This document shows positions 1 to 8,576 of a stretch of 64,000 nt of DNA, in pieces. Origin of the DNA: Streptomyces spiralis (GTDB lineage Bacteria; Actinomycetota; Actinomycetes; Streptomycetales; Streptomycetaceae); assembly GCF_014654675.1 (NCBI RefSeq), contig NZ_BNBC01000001.1, positions 150,129 through 214,128 of the forward strand, given 5' to 3'. The first letter of the stretch is position 1. Each line of letters begins with the position of its first letter. The position numbers and the translations under genes were made by a program. The notes beneath the pieces were generated by a model. The model had not been told where the DNA came from, did no database searches, and worked only from the letters and a program-made list of their open reading frames with translations.

Positions 1-689
1 TCGTAGGTCCGGTCCTTGGCCGGGACGCTGGTGTCGCTGCCGGGCGCGACCAGCGCGAGCCTGACCCGCTGGGCGAAGGACTCGGCGTAGGTGATGCGCT
101 GGGCGTCGATCGTGGAGAGCGCGAAGGTGATGGGGACGGTCTCGGTGGACTGCTGGTTCTTGTTGTCGGCGTTCGGGTCCAGCGCGGTGATCTCACCCAC
201 GTCGAGCACCTTGGCGTCGGTCACGATGATCTTGGACTGAGCGGGGTCGCCCTCACGCTGTCCGGGGAAGGTGGCGTACACGTTGACCGTGGAGCCCGGT
301 GTGATCTTGCCGGCCACGCCGGTCGCCGCGTCGATCATGATGGCGACCTCCTGCTGCCCCGGCTGGAGGGCGGGCTGGTTCACGATCATGTCGCTCTGGA
401 GCAGAGAGCCGTGCCGGAGCGTGGTGACCGCGATCTTGCCCTGGATCTGGGCGAGGTCGGTGACGGCGTTGGGCGACAGCCAGCGCTTGGGCATCCTGAT
501 CTTCTCGAACTGGCTCGCGTTCAGCGGCGTGTACGGCTTCACGTCGCTCTTGAGCTGGTACGCGGTGACCTCGGGGCCGACCTTGGACTTGACGTCGCTG
601 ATCACGGAGAGCACGCCCGCGAACGCGCCGATGGCGCAGATGACGGACAGGAGCAGGAGTATCACGCCGCGGCGCTGACGGGAGTTCAT
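1..689 (-). CDS. cpaB: Flp/Tad pilus assembly protein CpaB (partial)
   Basis: The gene runs off the left edge, so only the N-terminal 229 residues are present. They begin with ATG at 689, a short basic stretch (MNSRQRRG) and one hydrophobic segment at about residues 8-28. A SAF/RcpC-type periplasmic region follows, recognised from the order of the family: a conserved proline near KRWLSP, a G-S-L-L-Q-S-D turn, then V-A-I-M-I-D-A-A-T-G-V-A-G and the P-G-S-T-V-N-V-Y strand typical of CpaB. CpaB proteins are bitopic membrane proteins of the Flp/Tad type IVb pilus or secretion machine. In Streptomyces the tad genes are present, but their role is poorly defined. The remaining pilus genes would lie to the left, outside the window. 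No clear Shine-Dalgarno sequence is visible close to the ATG. Confidence 0.8.
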   Translation of the reverse strand, partial: MNSRQRRGVILLLLSVICAIGAFAGVLSVISDVKSKVGPEVTAYQLKSDVKPYTPLNASQFEKIRMPKRWLSPNAVTDLAQIQGKIAVTTLRHGSLLQSDMIVNQPALQPGQQEVAIMIDAATGVAGKITPGSTVNVYATFPGQREGDPAQSKIIVTDAKVLDVGEITALDPNADNKNQQSTETVPITFALSTIDAQRITYAESFAQRVRLALVAPGSDTSVPAKDRTY

Positions 690-792
690 GGACCGTGCAA
701 CCTCATCGGGGATCTCGGTCGAGCGGGGTCGGATGGTGGGGGGCGGTGACGCGGTGCGGGCTCACCCGGTCAGGCGGCTCACGGCTCACGGT

Positions 793-1650
793 TCACCCAG
801 GGGATGCGTGACTGTGCTGGACGGCCCTGTCGGGGCCGGGCGGTGTGGCGGAGCAGAAGACGCAGCGGTCCCCGATGACGTCGATGCCGCACCAGTGGCA
901 CACGCTCTGGCGCACCGAGGTGACCAGCTGGTACAGCACGGACAGGTCGGGCAGGTAGGTACAGAACTCGACGAGTTTTCCCGTCCCCCACCAGCCGGCG
1001 GACTCGGCCGGGAGCGCGGCCTCGCGCAGTCCGAGCACGCGCCAGGCCGGGGCCAGAGTGGTGGTGATCCAGTCGGACTGGAGCTGGCCCCTGGCGACCA
1101 GCATCCAGGTGGCGAAGTCCGGCCCGGCAAGGACGGTTTCCGGCCCGATCCGCACCAGCTGCGGCTCCGGGTGGGCGATCACGCCGAACTGGCTGCCCGG
1201 CACCCAGGACTTGGCATGGGTCTTGAGCCCGACGGGGACGCGGTCGAGGCGGGTGACGGAGTTGAGTACGGCGCCGCAGTGGACGTAGTGGGTGAGCAGG
1301 CGGCCCGCCGAGGCGAGGACGCCGGGGCCGAGGTCGCAGGAGGCCAGCTGCCTCAACTGGCGGGCGAGGACGGCGATCCCGAGCGGGGGCAGTTCCGGGC
1401 GGAACAGGGCGATACGGTCGCTCTCCAGCAGGGAGCGGACGGTGTGCAGCCGGCGCTGGACACCGTCGGGGACGGCGGGCGAGCAGACGACGATCACGTG
1501 TCCGTGCTGGTCGAGCAGGGCCTGCATGCCGTCCAGGGTCTGCTCCAGCGGCTGCCGGTCGAGGTCCTGGAGGACGACGGCGGGCACGGTGCGCTCGTCC
1601 TGCGCGGGCAGCGCCATGTCGGCGCTGGTGACAGCGATCGCAGTTGACAC
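793..1650 (-). CDS. Conserved hypothetical protein with C-terminal zinc ribbon
   Basis: Protein of 285 residues, not recognised as a named family. GTG at 1650 is chosen because GGGGAG lies about 6 bases upstream; an in-frame longer start at 1704 has no such site. The C-terminus carries two CxxC pairs, CHWC and CVFC, twelve residues apart, which should bind one zinc. The body is rich in hydrophobic and charged residues without signal peptide or clear membrane segment. The N-terminal half (VVLQDL, then VIVVCSPAVPDGV) alternates strand-like and helical stretches and looks like a Rossmann-type fold. It lies about 100 bases downstream of nothing co-directional except cpaB, which it precedes on the same strand, so the two could be co-transcribed. 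Function is unknown. Confidence 0.65.
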   Translation of the reverse strand: MSTAIAVTSADMALPAQDERTVPAVVLQDLDRQPLEQTLDGMQALLDQHGHVIVVCSPAVPDGVQRRLHTVRSLLESDRIALFRPELPPLGIAVLARQLRQLASCDLGPGVLASAGRLLTHYVHCGAVLNSVTRLDRVPVGLKTHAKSWVPGSQFGVIAHPEPQLVRIGPETVLAGPDFATWMLVARGQLQSDWITTTLAPAWRVLGLREAALPAESAGWWGTGKLVEFCTYLPDLSVLYQLVTSVRQSVCHWCGIDVIGDRCVFCSATPPGPDRAVQHSHASPG

Positions 1651-2060
1651 GCCAGCTCCCCGTTTGACGCCCGTCGGTGCACCGTCGTGGTTCCTCCAGT
1701 GCACTCAGTTGACTTCACTGCGTGACTACCTCAGCACTGTAACCACGCCTCTGTGACCGGAGAACAGCGAATCCGTAGCTGGATGGCAACTGCTGTTGCA
1801 CAAGTCACGGCAAAACGGGGCAGCTTGAGCATCGGGAACGGCCCGAAAGCGTGGGCCCGGCGGCCGTCCATTGACCCCGGCCCGAGCGCACCGGCCGAAG
1901 GGGTGTCAAACACGGACAGCCACGGGGAAGTTGGTCTGGACCTCTTGACAATGCAATTGGTCTGGACCAACTTGTACGGCTAGCGGTGGCCACCGTCCCC
2001 CTGCTCCTCCCTGCTCGTCCTTCCCCTCTCATCCCACCTCTCCCTTCCCCGGAGGCCTCA
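1651..2060. other. Intergenic region between divergent genes, chiA promoter side
   Basis: This 410-base stretch separates the leftward zinc-ribbon gene from chiA. I see no convincing gene in it. The right end (1930-1980) holds the chitin-type repeats and a TTGACA box described separately. The AT-richer centre at 1740-1820 may hold the promoter of the leftward gene, but no clear -35/-10 pair could be assigned. Confidence 0.5.
1932..1969 (+). promoter_or_regulatory. chiA promoter with two chitinase-type direct repeats (DasR-like operators)
   Basis: Two 12-base elements, TGGTCTGGACCT (1932-1943) and TGGTCTGGACCA (1958-1969), flank TTGACA (1945-1950), a perfect -35 box. Paired TGGTCTAGACCA-like direct repeats around the promoter are the known signature of Streptomyces chitinase genes. 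The same sequence matches the core of the DasR responsive element. The second copy is itself a near-perfect palindrome. The -10 is less clear; TTGTAC (1972-1977) is a candidate but sits 21 bases from the -35. Expected behaviour is chitin (N-acetylglucosamine)-inducible and glucose-repressed transcription of chiA, inferred from the family. Confidence 0.8.
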
Positions 2061-3779
2061 GTGGACCGCGTACCAGGCATGCCCACGAGCAGACGGCTCC
2101 GGCCGTTGCGCATCTGGTCCGGAGCCGTGACCGCGGCCGTCGCCCTCTCCCTCGCGGGCACCGGCCAGGCGTCGGCAGCAGACGTCAACAACGCCAAGAA
2201 CGCCGGATTCGAGTCGGGTCTGGGCAACTGGACGTGCTCGGCCGGCAGCGGTACGACCGTCTCCTCCCCGGTGCACAGCGGCTCGGCCGCGCTGAAGGCC
2301 ACGCCGGCGGCGCTGGACAACGCCCAGTGCACCCAGACGGTCGCGGTCAAGCCCAACTCGACGTACACGCTGAGCGCGTGGGTGCAGGGCGGGTACGCCT
2401 ACCTGGGCGCCACCGGCACGGGCACCACGGACGTCTCGACCTGGACGCCCGACACCCCGAGCTGGAAGCAGCTCCAGACCACCTTCACCACCGGCTCCTC
2501 GACCACGTCGGTGACGATCTACCTGCACGGCTGGTACGGCACCGCCGCCTACTACGCCGACGACGTCTCGGTGTTCGGCCCGGACGGGGGCGGCGGCGGT
2601 GATCCGGCCCCGACCGTTCCGGCGGCCCCGACCGGCCTGACGGCGACGGGGACGACGTCGTCCTCGGTGTCCCTGTCCTGGAGCACGGTCTCGAACGCGA
2701 CCGGCTACAACGTCTACCGCAACGGCACGAAGGTCGCCGCTGTGACGGGCACCTCGGCGACGGTGACCGGCCTGACGGCCTCGACGTCGTACTCCTTCCA
2801 GGTCACGGCGACCAACGCGGCGGGCGAGTCGGCGAAGTCGGCGACGGTGACGGCCACGACGGCGGGCAGCGGGGACCCCGGCCCGGTCACCGGCCTGCCC
2901 AAGCACGCGGTGACGGGCTACTGGCAGAACTTCAACAACGGCGCGACCGTCCAGAAGATCTCCGACGTCCCCTCCGCCTACGACATCATCGCGGTCGCCT
3001 TCGCCGACGCCACGACCACGCCCGGCGCGGTGACCTTCAGCCTCGACTCCGCGGGCCTGGGCGGCTACACCGTCGACCAGTTCAAGGCGGACATCAAGGC
3101 CAAGCAGGCGGCCGGCAAGAAGGTCATCGTCTCGGTGGGCGGTGAGAAGGGCACGGTGTCGGTCAGCGACTCGGCATCGGCGACGAACTTCGCCAACTCG
3201 GTCTACTCCCTGATGCAGACGTACGGCTTCGACGGCGTCGACATCGACCTGGAGAACGGCCTGAACCCCACCTACATGACGCAGGCGCTGCGCGCCCTGT
3301 CCGCGAAGGCCGGGCCGAACCTCGTCATCACCATGGCGCCGCAGACGATCGACATGCAGTCGACCTCGGGCAGCTACTTCAAGACGGCCCTGAACATCAA
3401 GGACATCCTGACGGTCGTCAACACCCAGTACTACAACAGCGGCGCGATGCTGGGCTGTGACGGCAAGGTGTACTCCCAGGGCTCGGTGGACTTCCTGACC
3501 GCCCTGGCCTGCATCCAGCTGGAAGGCGGCCTCGCCCCGTCCCAGGTCGGCCTCGGCCTCCCCGCCTCCCCCAGCGGCGCCGGCGGCGGCTACGTCTCGC
3601 CCACGACCGTCAACAACGCCCTCGACTGCCTGACCAAGCTCACCAACTGCGGCACCTTCAAGCCGTCGAAGACCTACCCCGACCTGCGCGGCGCCATGAC
3701 CTGGTCCACCAACTGGGACGCGGCGGCCGGCAACGCCTGGTCCAACTCGGTCGGCGCCCACGTCCACGCGCTGCCGTAA
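2061..3779 (+). CDS. chiA: Secreted GH18 chitinase (CBM-FnIII-GH18)
   Basis: Hydrolyses beta-1,4 bonds of chitin outside the cell. GTG at 2061 is preferred because GGAGG ends five bases upstream; ATG at 2079 is the alternative. Domain order in the 572-residue product: signal peptide to about residue 40 (basic stretch, hydrophobic core, ASA cleavage region), a beta-sandwich carbohydrate-binding module at about 42-175, a Gly-rich linker, one fibronectin type III domain at about 190-275, then a GH18 catalytic domain to the C-terminus. The catalytic signature DGVDIDLE is intact, with the acid Glu at residue 398. Architecture, length and the promoter repeats match S. coelicolor/S. lividans ChiA (SCO5003 from memory). 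Transcribed alone, with a hairpin terminator just downstream. Confidence 0.92.
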   Translation: MDRVPGMPTSRRLRPLRIWSGAVTAAVALSLAGTGQASAADVNNAKNAGFESGLGNWTCSAGSGTTVSSPVHSGSAALKATPAALDNAQCTQTVAVKPNSTYTLSAWVQGGYAYLGATGTGTTDVSTWTPDTPSWKQLQTTFTTGSSTTSVTIYLHGWYGTAAYYADDVSVFGPDGGGGGDPAPTVPAAPTGLTATGTTSSSVSLSWSTVSNATGYNVYRNGTKVAAVTGTSATVTGLTASTSYSFQVTATNAAGESAKSATVTATTAGSGDPGPVTGLPKHAVTGYWQNFNNGATVQKISDVPSAYDIIAVAFADATTTPGAVTFSLDSAGLGGYTVDQFKADIKAKQAAGKKVIVSVGGEKGTVSVSDSASATNFANSVYSLMQTYGFDGVDIDLENGLNPTYMTQALRALSAKAGPNLVITMAPQTIDMQSTSGSYFKTALNIKDILTVVNTQYYNSGAMLGCDGKVYSQGSVDFLTALACIQLEGGLAPSQVGLGLPASPSGAGGGYVSPTTVNNALDCLTKLTNCGTFKPSKTYPDLRGAMTWSTNWDAAAGNAWSNSVGAHVHALP

Positions 3780-3799
3780 CCTGACCCGACCGACCTGAT

Positions 3800-3834
3800 G
3801 CGACGCCCGGACCCACCAGGGTTCCGGGCGTCGC
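3800..3834 (+). terminator. Hairpin terminator downstream of chiA
   Basis: A perfect 12-base-pair inverted repeat (arms 3800-3811 and 3823-3834, loop 11 bases) begins 20 bases after the chiA stop. There is no U-tract, which is common for Streptomyces terminators. Confidence 0.7.
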
Positions 3835-3892
3835 CCGCGTTCTCGGGCGGGGTGAAACATTCCGGGGGGTCCGGCGCATCAATGAGGTGAGA

Positions 3893-4447
3893 GTGCTGGA
3901 GACGAGCGGGAAGCGGGGACGCATGGGGCAGGGGCGGGGAGACGGGCACGACGGGTATCCGGAGTTCGCCGCGGCGCGTGCCGGGCATCTCTTCCGGTCC
4001 GCCTGTCTGCTCACCGGCGGGGACACCCATCTCGCCGAGGACCTCGTCCAGGAGACCCTCGGGCGGGTGTACGTCCGGTGGGGCCGGATCTCCCGGGTCG
4101 GCAATCCGGCCGGGTACGCGCAGACCGTCCTCACCCGGACCTTCCTCGCCCACAGGCGTCGCCACAGCAGCAGCCGGGAGCGCGCCACCGAGGTGCTCCC
4201 CGAGGTCCCGGGGCCGGACGCGGGCGGTGACGCTCCGCTGCGCCTGACCCTGCTGGACGCGCTCGGACGGCTGTCCGCCAAGGACCGGGCGGTGGTCGTC
4301 CTGCGGTACTGGGAGGACCGCAGCATCGAGGAGACGGCCGCCGCGATGAACACCAGCTCGGCCGCCGTGCGGACGCGCTGCGTCCGCGCGCTCGCCCGGC
4401 TGCGTCTGCTCCTCGGCGACGCCCTCGGCGAGTACGCCCGCCCCTGA
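3893..4447 (+). CDS. SigE-family ECF RNA polymerase sigma factor
   Basis: A 184-residue ECF sigma factor that would redirect RNA polymerase to a small regulon. Region 2 is visible as HLAEDLVQETLGRVY with the aromatic/basic stretch that follows. Region 4 is the C-terminal helix-turn-helix around DRSIEETAAAMNTSSAAVR. GTG at 3893 is chosen because GAGG lies five bases upstream; GTG 3887 and ATG 3923 are also in frame. The next gene, 55 bases downstream, encodes a single-pass membrane protein and is probably its regulator or sensor, the usual arrangement for this family in Streptomyces. It lacks the long C-terminal extension of SnoaL-carrying ECF41-type factors. Confidence 0.85.
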   Translation: MLETSGKRGRMGQGRGDGHDGYPEFAAARAGHLFRSACLLTGGDTHLAEDLVQETLGRVYVRWGRISRVGNPAGYAQTVLTRTFLAHRRRHSSSRERATEVLPEVPGPDAGGDAPLRLTLLDALGRLSAKDRAVVVLRYWEDRSIEETAAAMNTSSAAVRTRCVRALARLRLLLGDALGEYARP

Positions 4448-4502
4448 CCCGCTCCTCCGGCACGCGCATCATCGACCAACGTCCCAGAAACGGCGGTTCG
4501 CC

Positions 4503-5780
4503 ATGCCTGCTGAACTCCACGACGAACACCACGACCCCTTCGAGGAACGGTTCGCCGACGCCCTGCGCGACACCGGCACCACGTTCGCGACCGACCAGCA
4601 GGAGCTGGCCGCCGGCGGTCAAGCGCGCGGACGGCGGCTGCGGGCGCGGCGGCGGGCCGCCGTCGCGGGCGGCGTGGCCGCGGTCGCGCTCATCGGGGTG
4701 GGCGGCGCCCTGGTCCTGCCCGGCGTGCAGGGGGACGGCGGCCGGCAGCGGTCCGTGGCCGGAGGCCGGTCCTCGGGGCAGGAGGACTCCGCCGCGTCCG
4801 GGTCCGCCGGCTCGGGCGCCTCCGGGGTCTCCGGCGACGAGCTCCTCCGTACCTTCGAAAAGCTGCTGCCGGAGGGGAAGCTCAGCGACACGACCGGTCG
4901 CGGCACCGCCGACAACCCCTTCGTCCAGGGCGTGTACGACGACGGCCGGGGCAAGGCCGCCATCGCCCTGTCCCTGGGCCTGGTCCAGCCCGGCAGCCAG
5001 GAGGCCGCCCAGACCACCGAGTGCCCCGACCGGGTGTACATCGCCTACGACAGCTGCACCGGCACCAAGCTGTCCGACGGCTCCGCCCTGATGATCCTCA
5101 AGGGCTACGAGTACCCGAACAAGCGCAGCGGAACGAAACTGTGGCGCGCCGAACTCGTCACGCCGACGGGCGCGCACGTCAGCGCGCAGGAGTGGAACGC
5201 CGCCGCCGAGAAGGACTCGCCCGTCACCCGCGCCGAACCGCCGCTGTCCGCCGAACAGTTGAAGAAGCTGGTCGCCGCGCCCGAGTGGCGTGCCGCCGCG
5301 GGCGCCATCCCCGTCGATCCCCGGATGACCGCCGCGCCGAGCGCGACGACGGCCCACCACGGCTCGATCCCGGCGACGCTCGCCCGACTGATCCCGAACG
5401 GGGTGAAGGTCGTCTCCCGGAGCCGGTCGGACGACTACGAGTTCGGGTACGTCGTCGTCGACGACGGCCGGGGAAAGAGCCTGGTGCAGATCAACGTCCA
5501 GCCGGACATGCGGGACGTCGAGGGCGAGCTCTTCGGGGCCGGGACCAGGACGCTCCCCGACGGGACCAAGGTCGTCCGGCGCAAGCAGGGCGGCGAGAAG
5601 GGCATCGCCGGGATCGTCATGTGGACCGTGGACACCATCCGGCCCGACGGCCGCCGTGTGGTCATCAGCGCCTTCAACTCCGGCGCGCAGAACACCCCGG
5701 CGACCCGTCAGGCCCCGGCCCTGACCATGAAGCAGTTGGAGGCGATCGCCACCGACCAGAAGTGGCTCAAGATCGGCTGA
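4503..5780 (+). CDS. Single-pass membrane protein paired with the upstream sigma factor
   Basis: Protein of 425 residues with a cytoplasmic N-terminus of about 50 residues, an Arg-rich stop-transfer stretch, one membrane segment at about 52-74, and a large extracytoplasmic domain. The N-terminal part (FEERFADALRDTG) resembles the short cytoplasmic tails of proteins encoded after SigE-type sigma factors in actinomycetes. The outer domain contains two similar units that both include a DDGRGK motif (about residues 140 and 320), suggesting an internal duplication. A role as anti-sigma factor or co-sensor is inferred from context only; no zinc-binding HxxxCxxC (ZAS) motif is present. The last 14 bases overlap the convergent next gene. 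Confidence 0.75.
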   Translation: MPAELHDEHHDPFEERFADALRDTGTTFATDQQELAAGGQARGRRLRARRRAAVAGGVAAVALIGVGGALVLPGVQGDGGRQRSVAGGRSSGQEDSAASGSAGSGASGVSGDELLRTFEKLLPEGKLSDTTGRGTADNPFVQGVYDDGRGKAAIALSLGLVQPGSQEAAQTTECPDRVYIAYDSCTGTKLSDGSALMILKGYEYPNKRSGTKLWRAELVTPTGAHVSAQEWNAAAEKDSPVTRAEPPLSAEQLKKLVAAPEWRAAAGAIPVDPRMTAAPSATTAHHGSIPATLARLIPNGVKVVSRSRSDDYEFGYVVVDDGRGKSLVQINVQPDMRDVEGELFGAGTRTLPDGTKVVRRKQGGEKGIAGIVMWTVDTIRPDGRRVVISAFNSGAQNTPATRQAPALTMKQLEAIATDQKWLKIG

Positions 5781-6510
5781 TCGCCGTGTCCTCGTCCGCC
5801 GCGCCGGAGGGGTGGTCCTGATCCGCCTCTCCGGAGGTCCGGTCCTGCTCCGCCGCGCCGGACTCGTCCGCCGCGCCGTCCTGGTCGTCAGCCGCACCGT
5901 CCTGGTCGTCCGCCTCGCCGTCGTCGAAGTAGGCGTCCAGGACCGCGTCCAGCCGGCTCTCCCACTCGGCGAAGCGGGACCTGGAGGGGGCCTCGATCTC
6001 GATGGGGTACCAGCGGCGCTCGGGGGTGTGCACGGTGATCGTGAACCGCTTGCCGAAGCGGGGCGTCGCCGTCTCCACGGCGCCGATCTCGTCCCAGCGG
6101 AACTCGCACTCCTGGTCGTCCAGGCTGAGACGTACGCCCCGGTGGTCGGCGACGATCCGGGCGCGGCGGTCGGCGGCCTCGAAGGCGGGGCCGTCGGGGG
6201 CCTCGTCGCCGGCGGCGGGCTCGTCGGCCCCATCCGCCGCGGGCTCCTCGGGCCCTTCCGCGGAGGCCTCCCCGGCCTCCGGGCTCGCCTCCTCCGGCTC
6301 CGGCTCCGTGTCGTCCGGCCTGGCGCCCTCCGGCGTCGCGCCCTCCGGCTTCGCGTCGTCCGGCTCATCGGTCGCCGGAGTCGTGAGGCCGGGGATGAAC
6401 GCCGGGTCGAATCCGGCGCCCTTCACGGGCTCGTTCTTCAGGGGCTGGCTGCTCGAACCTATGCGCTGCTCCACAGCGGGCAGTATGGTCGACGATCCTG
6501 TGCCCGGCAC
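5767..6510 (-). CDS. Acidic repeat-containing hypothetical protein
   Basis: Protein of 247 residues. GTG at 6510 has AGGGG about 7 bases upstream. An acidic, Pro/Glu/Ala-rich region (about residues 45-110) precedes a compact domain (about 115-190) beginning ARIVADHRGVRLSL and containing WDEIGAVE and a W-Y-P-I-E strand. The latter resembles small PH-like/YokE-type beta folds, though I cannot name the family. The C-terminus is a second acidic repeat region built on DDQDGAADDQDGAADE. There is no signal peptide or membrane segment. It is convergent with and overlaps the sigma-associated membrane gene by 14 bases, so the two mRNAs have complementary 3' ends. Confidence 0.7.
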   Translation of the reverse strand: MPGTGSSTILPAVEQRIGSSSQPLKNEPVKGAGFDPAFIPGLTTPATDEPDDAKPEGATPEGARPDDTEPEPEEASPEAGEASAEGPEEPAADGADEPAAGDEAPDGPAFEAADRRARIVADHRGVRLSLDDQECEFRWDEIGAVETATPRFGKRFTITVHTPERRWYPIEIEAPSRSRFAEWESRLDAVLDAYFDDGEADDQDGAADDQDGAADESGAAEQDRTSGEADQDHPSGAADEDTAISRS

Positions 6511-6564
6511 AGCCAGCCCCTACTTCGTTATCGGATGCCTACAACGGCACCACCTGACACACGC

Positions 6565-8040
6565 TCACACGAACAGGCTCAGCACGGCGGCCACCGCGAA
6601 GCCCGCGACCGACAGCACGCTCTCCAGCACCGTCCATGTCTTCAGCGTGTCCCGTTCGCTGATGCCGAAGTACTTCGCCACCATCCAGAAGCCGCCGTCG
6701 TTGACGTGCGAGGCGAAGATCGAGCCGGCCGAGATCGCCATGATGACCAGGGCGACGAATGCCTGCGAGTGGTGGCCCTCGGCCAGCAGCGGGGCCACGA
6801 TGCCCGCCGTGGTCACGATCGCCACCGTCGCCGAGCCCTGCGCCACCCGCAGCACCAGCGAGATCAGGTAGGAGAGCACGATCACCGGCAGGCCCACGCC
6901 GTTGAAGGTGTCCGACAGGGCCTGCGCGACCCCGCTCGCCTTCAGGACCGCGCCGAAGACCCCGCCCGCGCCGACCACCAGCAGGATGTTGCCGACCGGC
7001 TTCAGGGACGCCGTGGACACCGTCTCCAGCGACTTGCGGGACCAGCCCCGGCGGATGCCCAGCAGGTAGTACGCCAGCAGCAGCGCGATCGTCAGCGCCA
7101 CGAACGGGTGGCCGAAGAACTCGATCACCGACCGGCCCGTGGACGGGTCCAGCGCGACCGAGGAGAAGGTGGCCGCGAGGATCAGCACCAGGGGCGTACC
7201 GATGATGCCGAGAACCGTCGCGAGCGCCACCGGCTCCTCCTGGGGCCGTACGCCCGAGCGCCGCTGCTCCTCCAGGACCGCCCGCTTGGCCTCGTCCGCC
7301 GCGTCGACCATGTCCTGCGGCACCTCGACGAAGATCCGCCTGCCGACCCACGCGGAGTACGCCCAGGCGGCCAGCACCGCCGGGATGCCGCAGACGATGC
7401 CCATGAGGATGATCCAGCCGAGCTGCACGTGGAGCAGGCCGGCCGCGGCCACCGGTCCCGGGTGCGGGGGCAGGAAGGCGTGCGTCATGGACAGGCCCGC
7501 GAGCAGCGGCAGGCAGTACAGCAGGATCGACTTGCCGCTGCGCTTGGCGGCGGCGTAGACGAGGGGCGCGAGCACGAAGATGCCCACGTCGAAGAAGACC
7601 GGGATGCCGAAGATCAGACCGGTCAGGCCCATGGCGAGGGGTGCCCGCCGCTCGCCGAAGAGTCCCAGGAGCCGCGAGGCGAGCACCTCGGCGCCGCCGC
7701 TGACCTCCAGGATCGCGCCGAGCATCGTGCCGAGGCCGATGATGACGGCGACATGGCCGAGGATGCCGCCCATGCCGGACTCGATGGTGGAGACGGCGTC
7801 GGAGCGCTGGACGGTGCCGAAGAGTTCGGTGACGGACAGGCCGGCGAGCAGGCCGACGGTTATGGAGACGGCCAGCAGCGCCACGAACGGCTGGAGTCTC
7901 GCCTTGATGATCAGGAACAGCAGCAGGGCTATGCCGAGGGCGGCGACCAGCAGGAGTCCGGTGGTGCCGTCGACGAGGAGGAGCAGGCCTCCGGTGTGGG
8001 GTGGTGCGGCGGGAGCGGGGGCGGCGAGCGGATGGGACAT
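6565..8040 (-). CDS. GntP-family gluconate/sugar-acid:H+ symporter
   Basis: An inner-membrane permease of 491 residues with about 12-14 hydrophobic segments. It has the GntP hallmarks: a GLGTMLGAILEVSGGA region, GIPVFFDVGIFVLAPLVYA, LPPHPGPVAAA, and a C-terminal GSIFASHVNDGGFWMV stretch. GntP transporters import gluconate, related aldonic acids and sometimes D-serine. ATG at 8040 is chosen with AGAGGA upstream rather than the longer frame to 8094. It is the last gene of a leftward set (kinase, IclR, RidA, permease), separated from ridA by 125 bases that include a hairpin, so its level may be set separately. In context it probably imports an amino-aldonic acid such as N-acetyl-D-glucosaminate; this is inference. 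Confidence 0.88.
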   Translation of the reverse strand: MSHPLAAPAPAAPPHTGGLLLLVDGTTGLLLVAALGIALLLFLIIKARLQPFVALLAVSITVGLLAGLSVTELFGTVQRSDAVSTIESGMGGILGHVAVIIGLGTMLGAILEVSGGAEVLASRLLGLFGERRAPLAMGLTGLIFGIPVFFDVGIFVLAPLVYAAAKRSGKSILLYCLPLLAGLSMTHAFLPPHPGPVAAAGLLHVQLGWIILMGIVCGIPAVLAAWAYSAWVGRRIFVEVPQDMVDAADEAKRAVLEEQRRSGVRPQEEPVALATVLGIIGTPLVLILAATFSSVALDPSTGRSVIEFFGHPFVALTIALLLAYYLLGIRRGWSRKSLETVSTASLKPVGNILLVVGAGGVFGAVLKASGVAQALSDTFNGVGLPVIVLSYLISLVLRVAQGSATVAIVTTAGIVAPLLAEGHHSQAFVALVIMAISAGSIFASHVNDGGFWMVAKYFGISERDTLKTWTVLESVLSVAGFAVAAVLSLFV

Positions 8041-8089
8041 GGGGGGTCCTCTGCGTAAGTACATACGGCTTTCGGGCAGGGCGGATCGC

Positions 8090-8123
8090 GGCACGGCGCC
8101 CGTGTGCTGATGGGCGCCGTGCC
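8090..8123 (-). terminator. Hairpin between ridA and the GntP gene
   Basis: A perfect 12-base-pair stem (8090-8101 with 8112-8123, 10-base loop) lies just after ridA in the direction of transcription, 50 bases before the permease start. It may terminate or attenuate transcription, or stabilise the upstream message. Confidence 0.5.
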
Positions 8124-8165
8124 GTGCAGGAGGTGCGGAGTGGGGCGAGGGAGGCGAGAGCGGTG

Positions 8166-8576
8166 TCAGCCGAGTACGGCGAGCGCGTCGATCTCGATGA
8201 GGAGTCCCGCGGGCAGTCCGACGTAGACCGTGGTGCGCGCGGCGGGCGGCTGGGTGAGGCCCTGCTCCTCGAAGTACGCGTTGTAGATGGCGTTCATCTC
8301 CGCGAAGTGGTCCACGTCCGTCAGATAGACGCGGATCATCATCACGTCGTCCCAGCTCGCGCCGCCCTCTTCGAGGATCGCCTTGACGTTGGCGAGGGTC
8401 TGGAGGGTCTGCCCGCGCAGGGTGGGGCCGGCGGGCGTGGGAGCCTTGCCCTCCTCGGCGGGCAGGAAGCCGACCTGTCCGGCGACCTGGAGGATGTTGC
8501 CCTTCTTCACACCGTGGGAGAACTTCGCGGGCGGGGTGGTGTGGGTCTTGGGGGTGAGCGCGATCTTCTCGGTCAT
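8166..8576 (-). CDS. RidA family enamine/imine deaminase
   Basis: A 136-residue YjgF/YER057c/UK114 protein. RidA proteins hydrolyse reactive enamine/imine intermediates released by PLP-dependent dehydratases, giving 2-keto acids and ammonia. Family features seen: GNILQVAGQVGF, the central TLANVKAILEEGGASWDDV helix, RVYLTD, and the C-terminal PPAARTTVYVGLP with the catalytic Arg. The ATG at 8576 overlaps the TGA of the upstream iclR gene (ATGA), indicating translational coupling. The PLP-dependent deaminase encoded divergently at 10576 is the obvious source of its substrate. Confidence 0.9.
   Translation of the reverse strand: MTEKIALTPKTHTTPPAKFSHGVKKGNILQVAGQVGFLPAEEGKAPTPAGPTLRGQTLQTLANVKAILEEGGASWDDVMMIRVYLTDVDHFAEMNAIYNAYFEEQGLTQPPAARTTVYVGLPAGLLIEIDALAVLG

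Noticed and set aside
2058..3860. Minus-strand frame of 600 codons opposite chiA
   Set aside because: It is antisense to the chitinase and made of Arg/Val/Gly/Ala stretches without domain or signal.
5812..8058. Long plus-strand open frame opposite the acidic protein and GntP genes
   Set aside because: It is antisense to two clear genes, is composed of Arg/Gly/Val low-complexity sequence and has no domain or ribosome site; high G+C commonly creates such frames.
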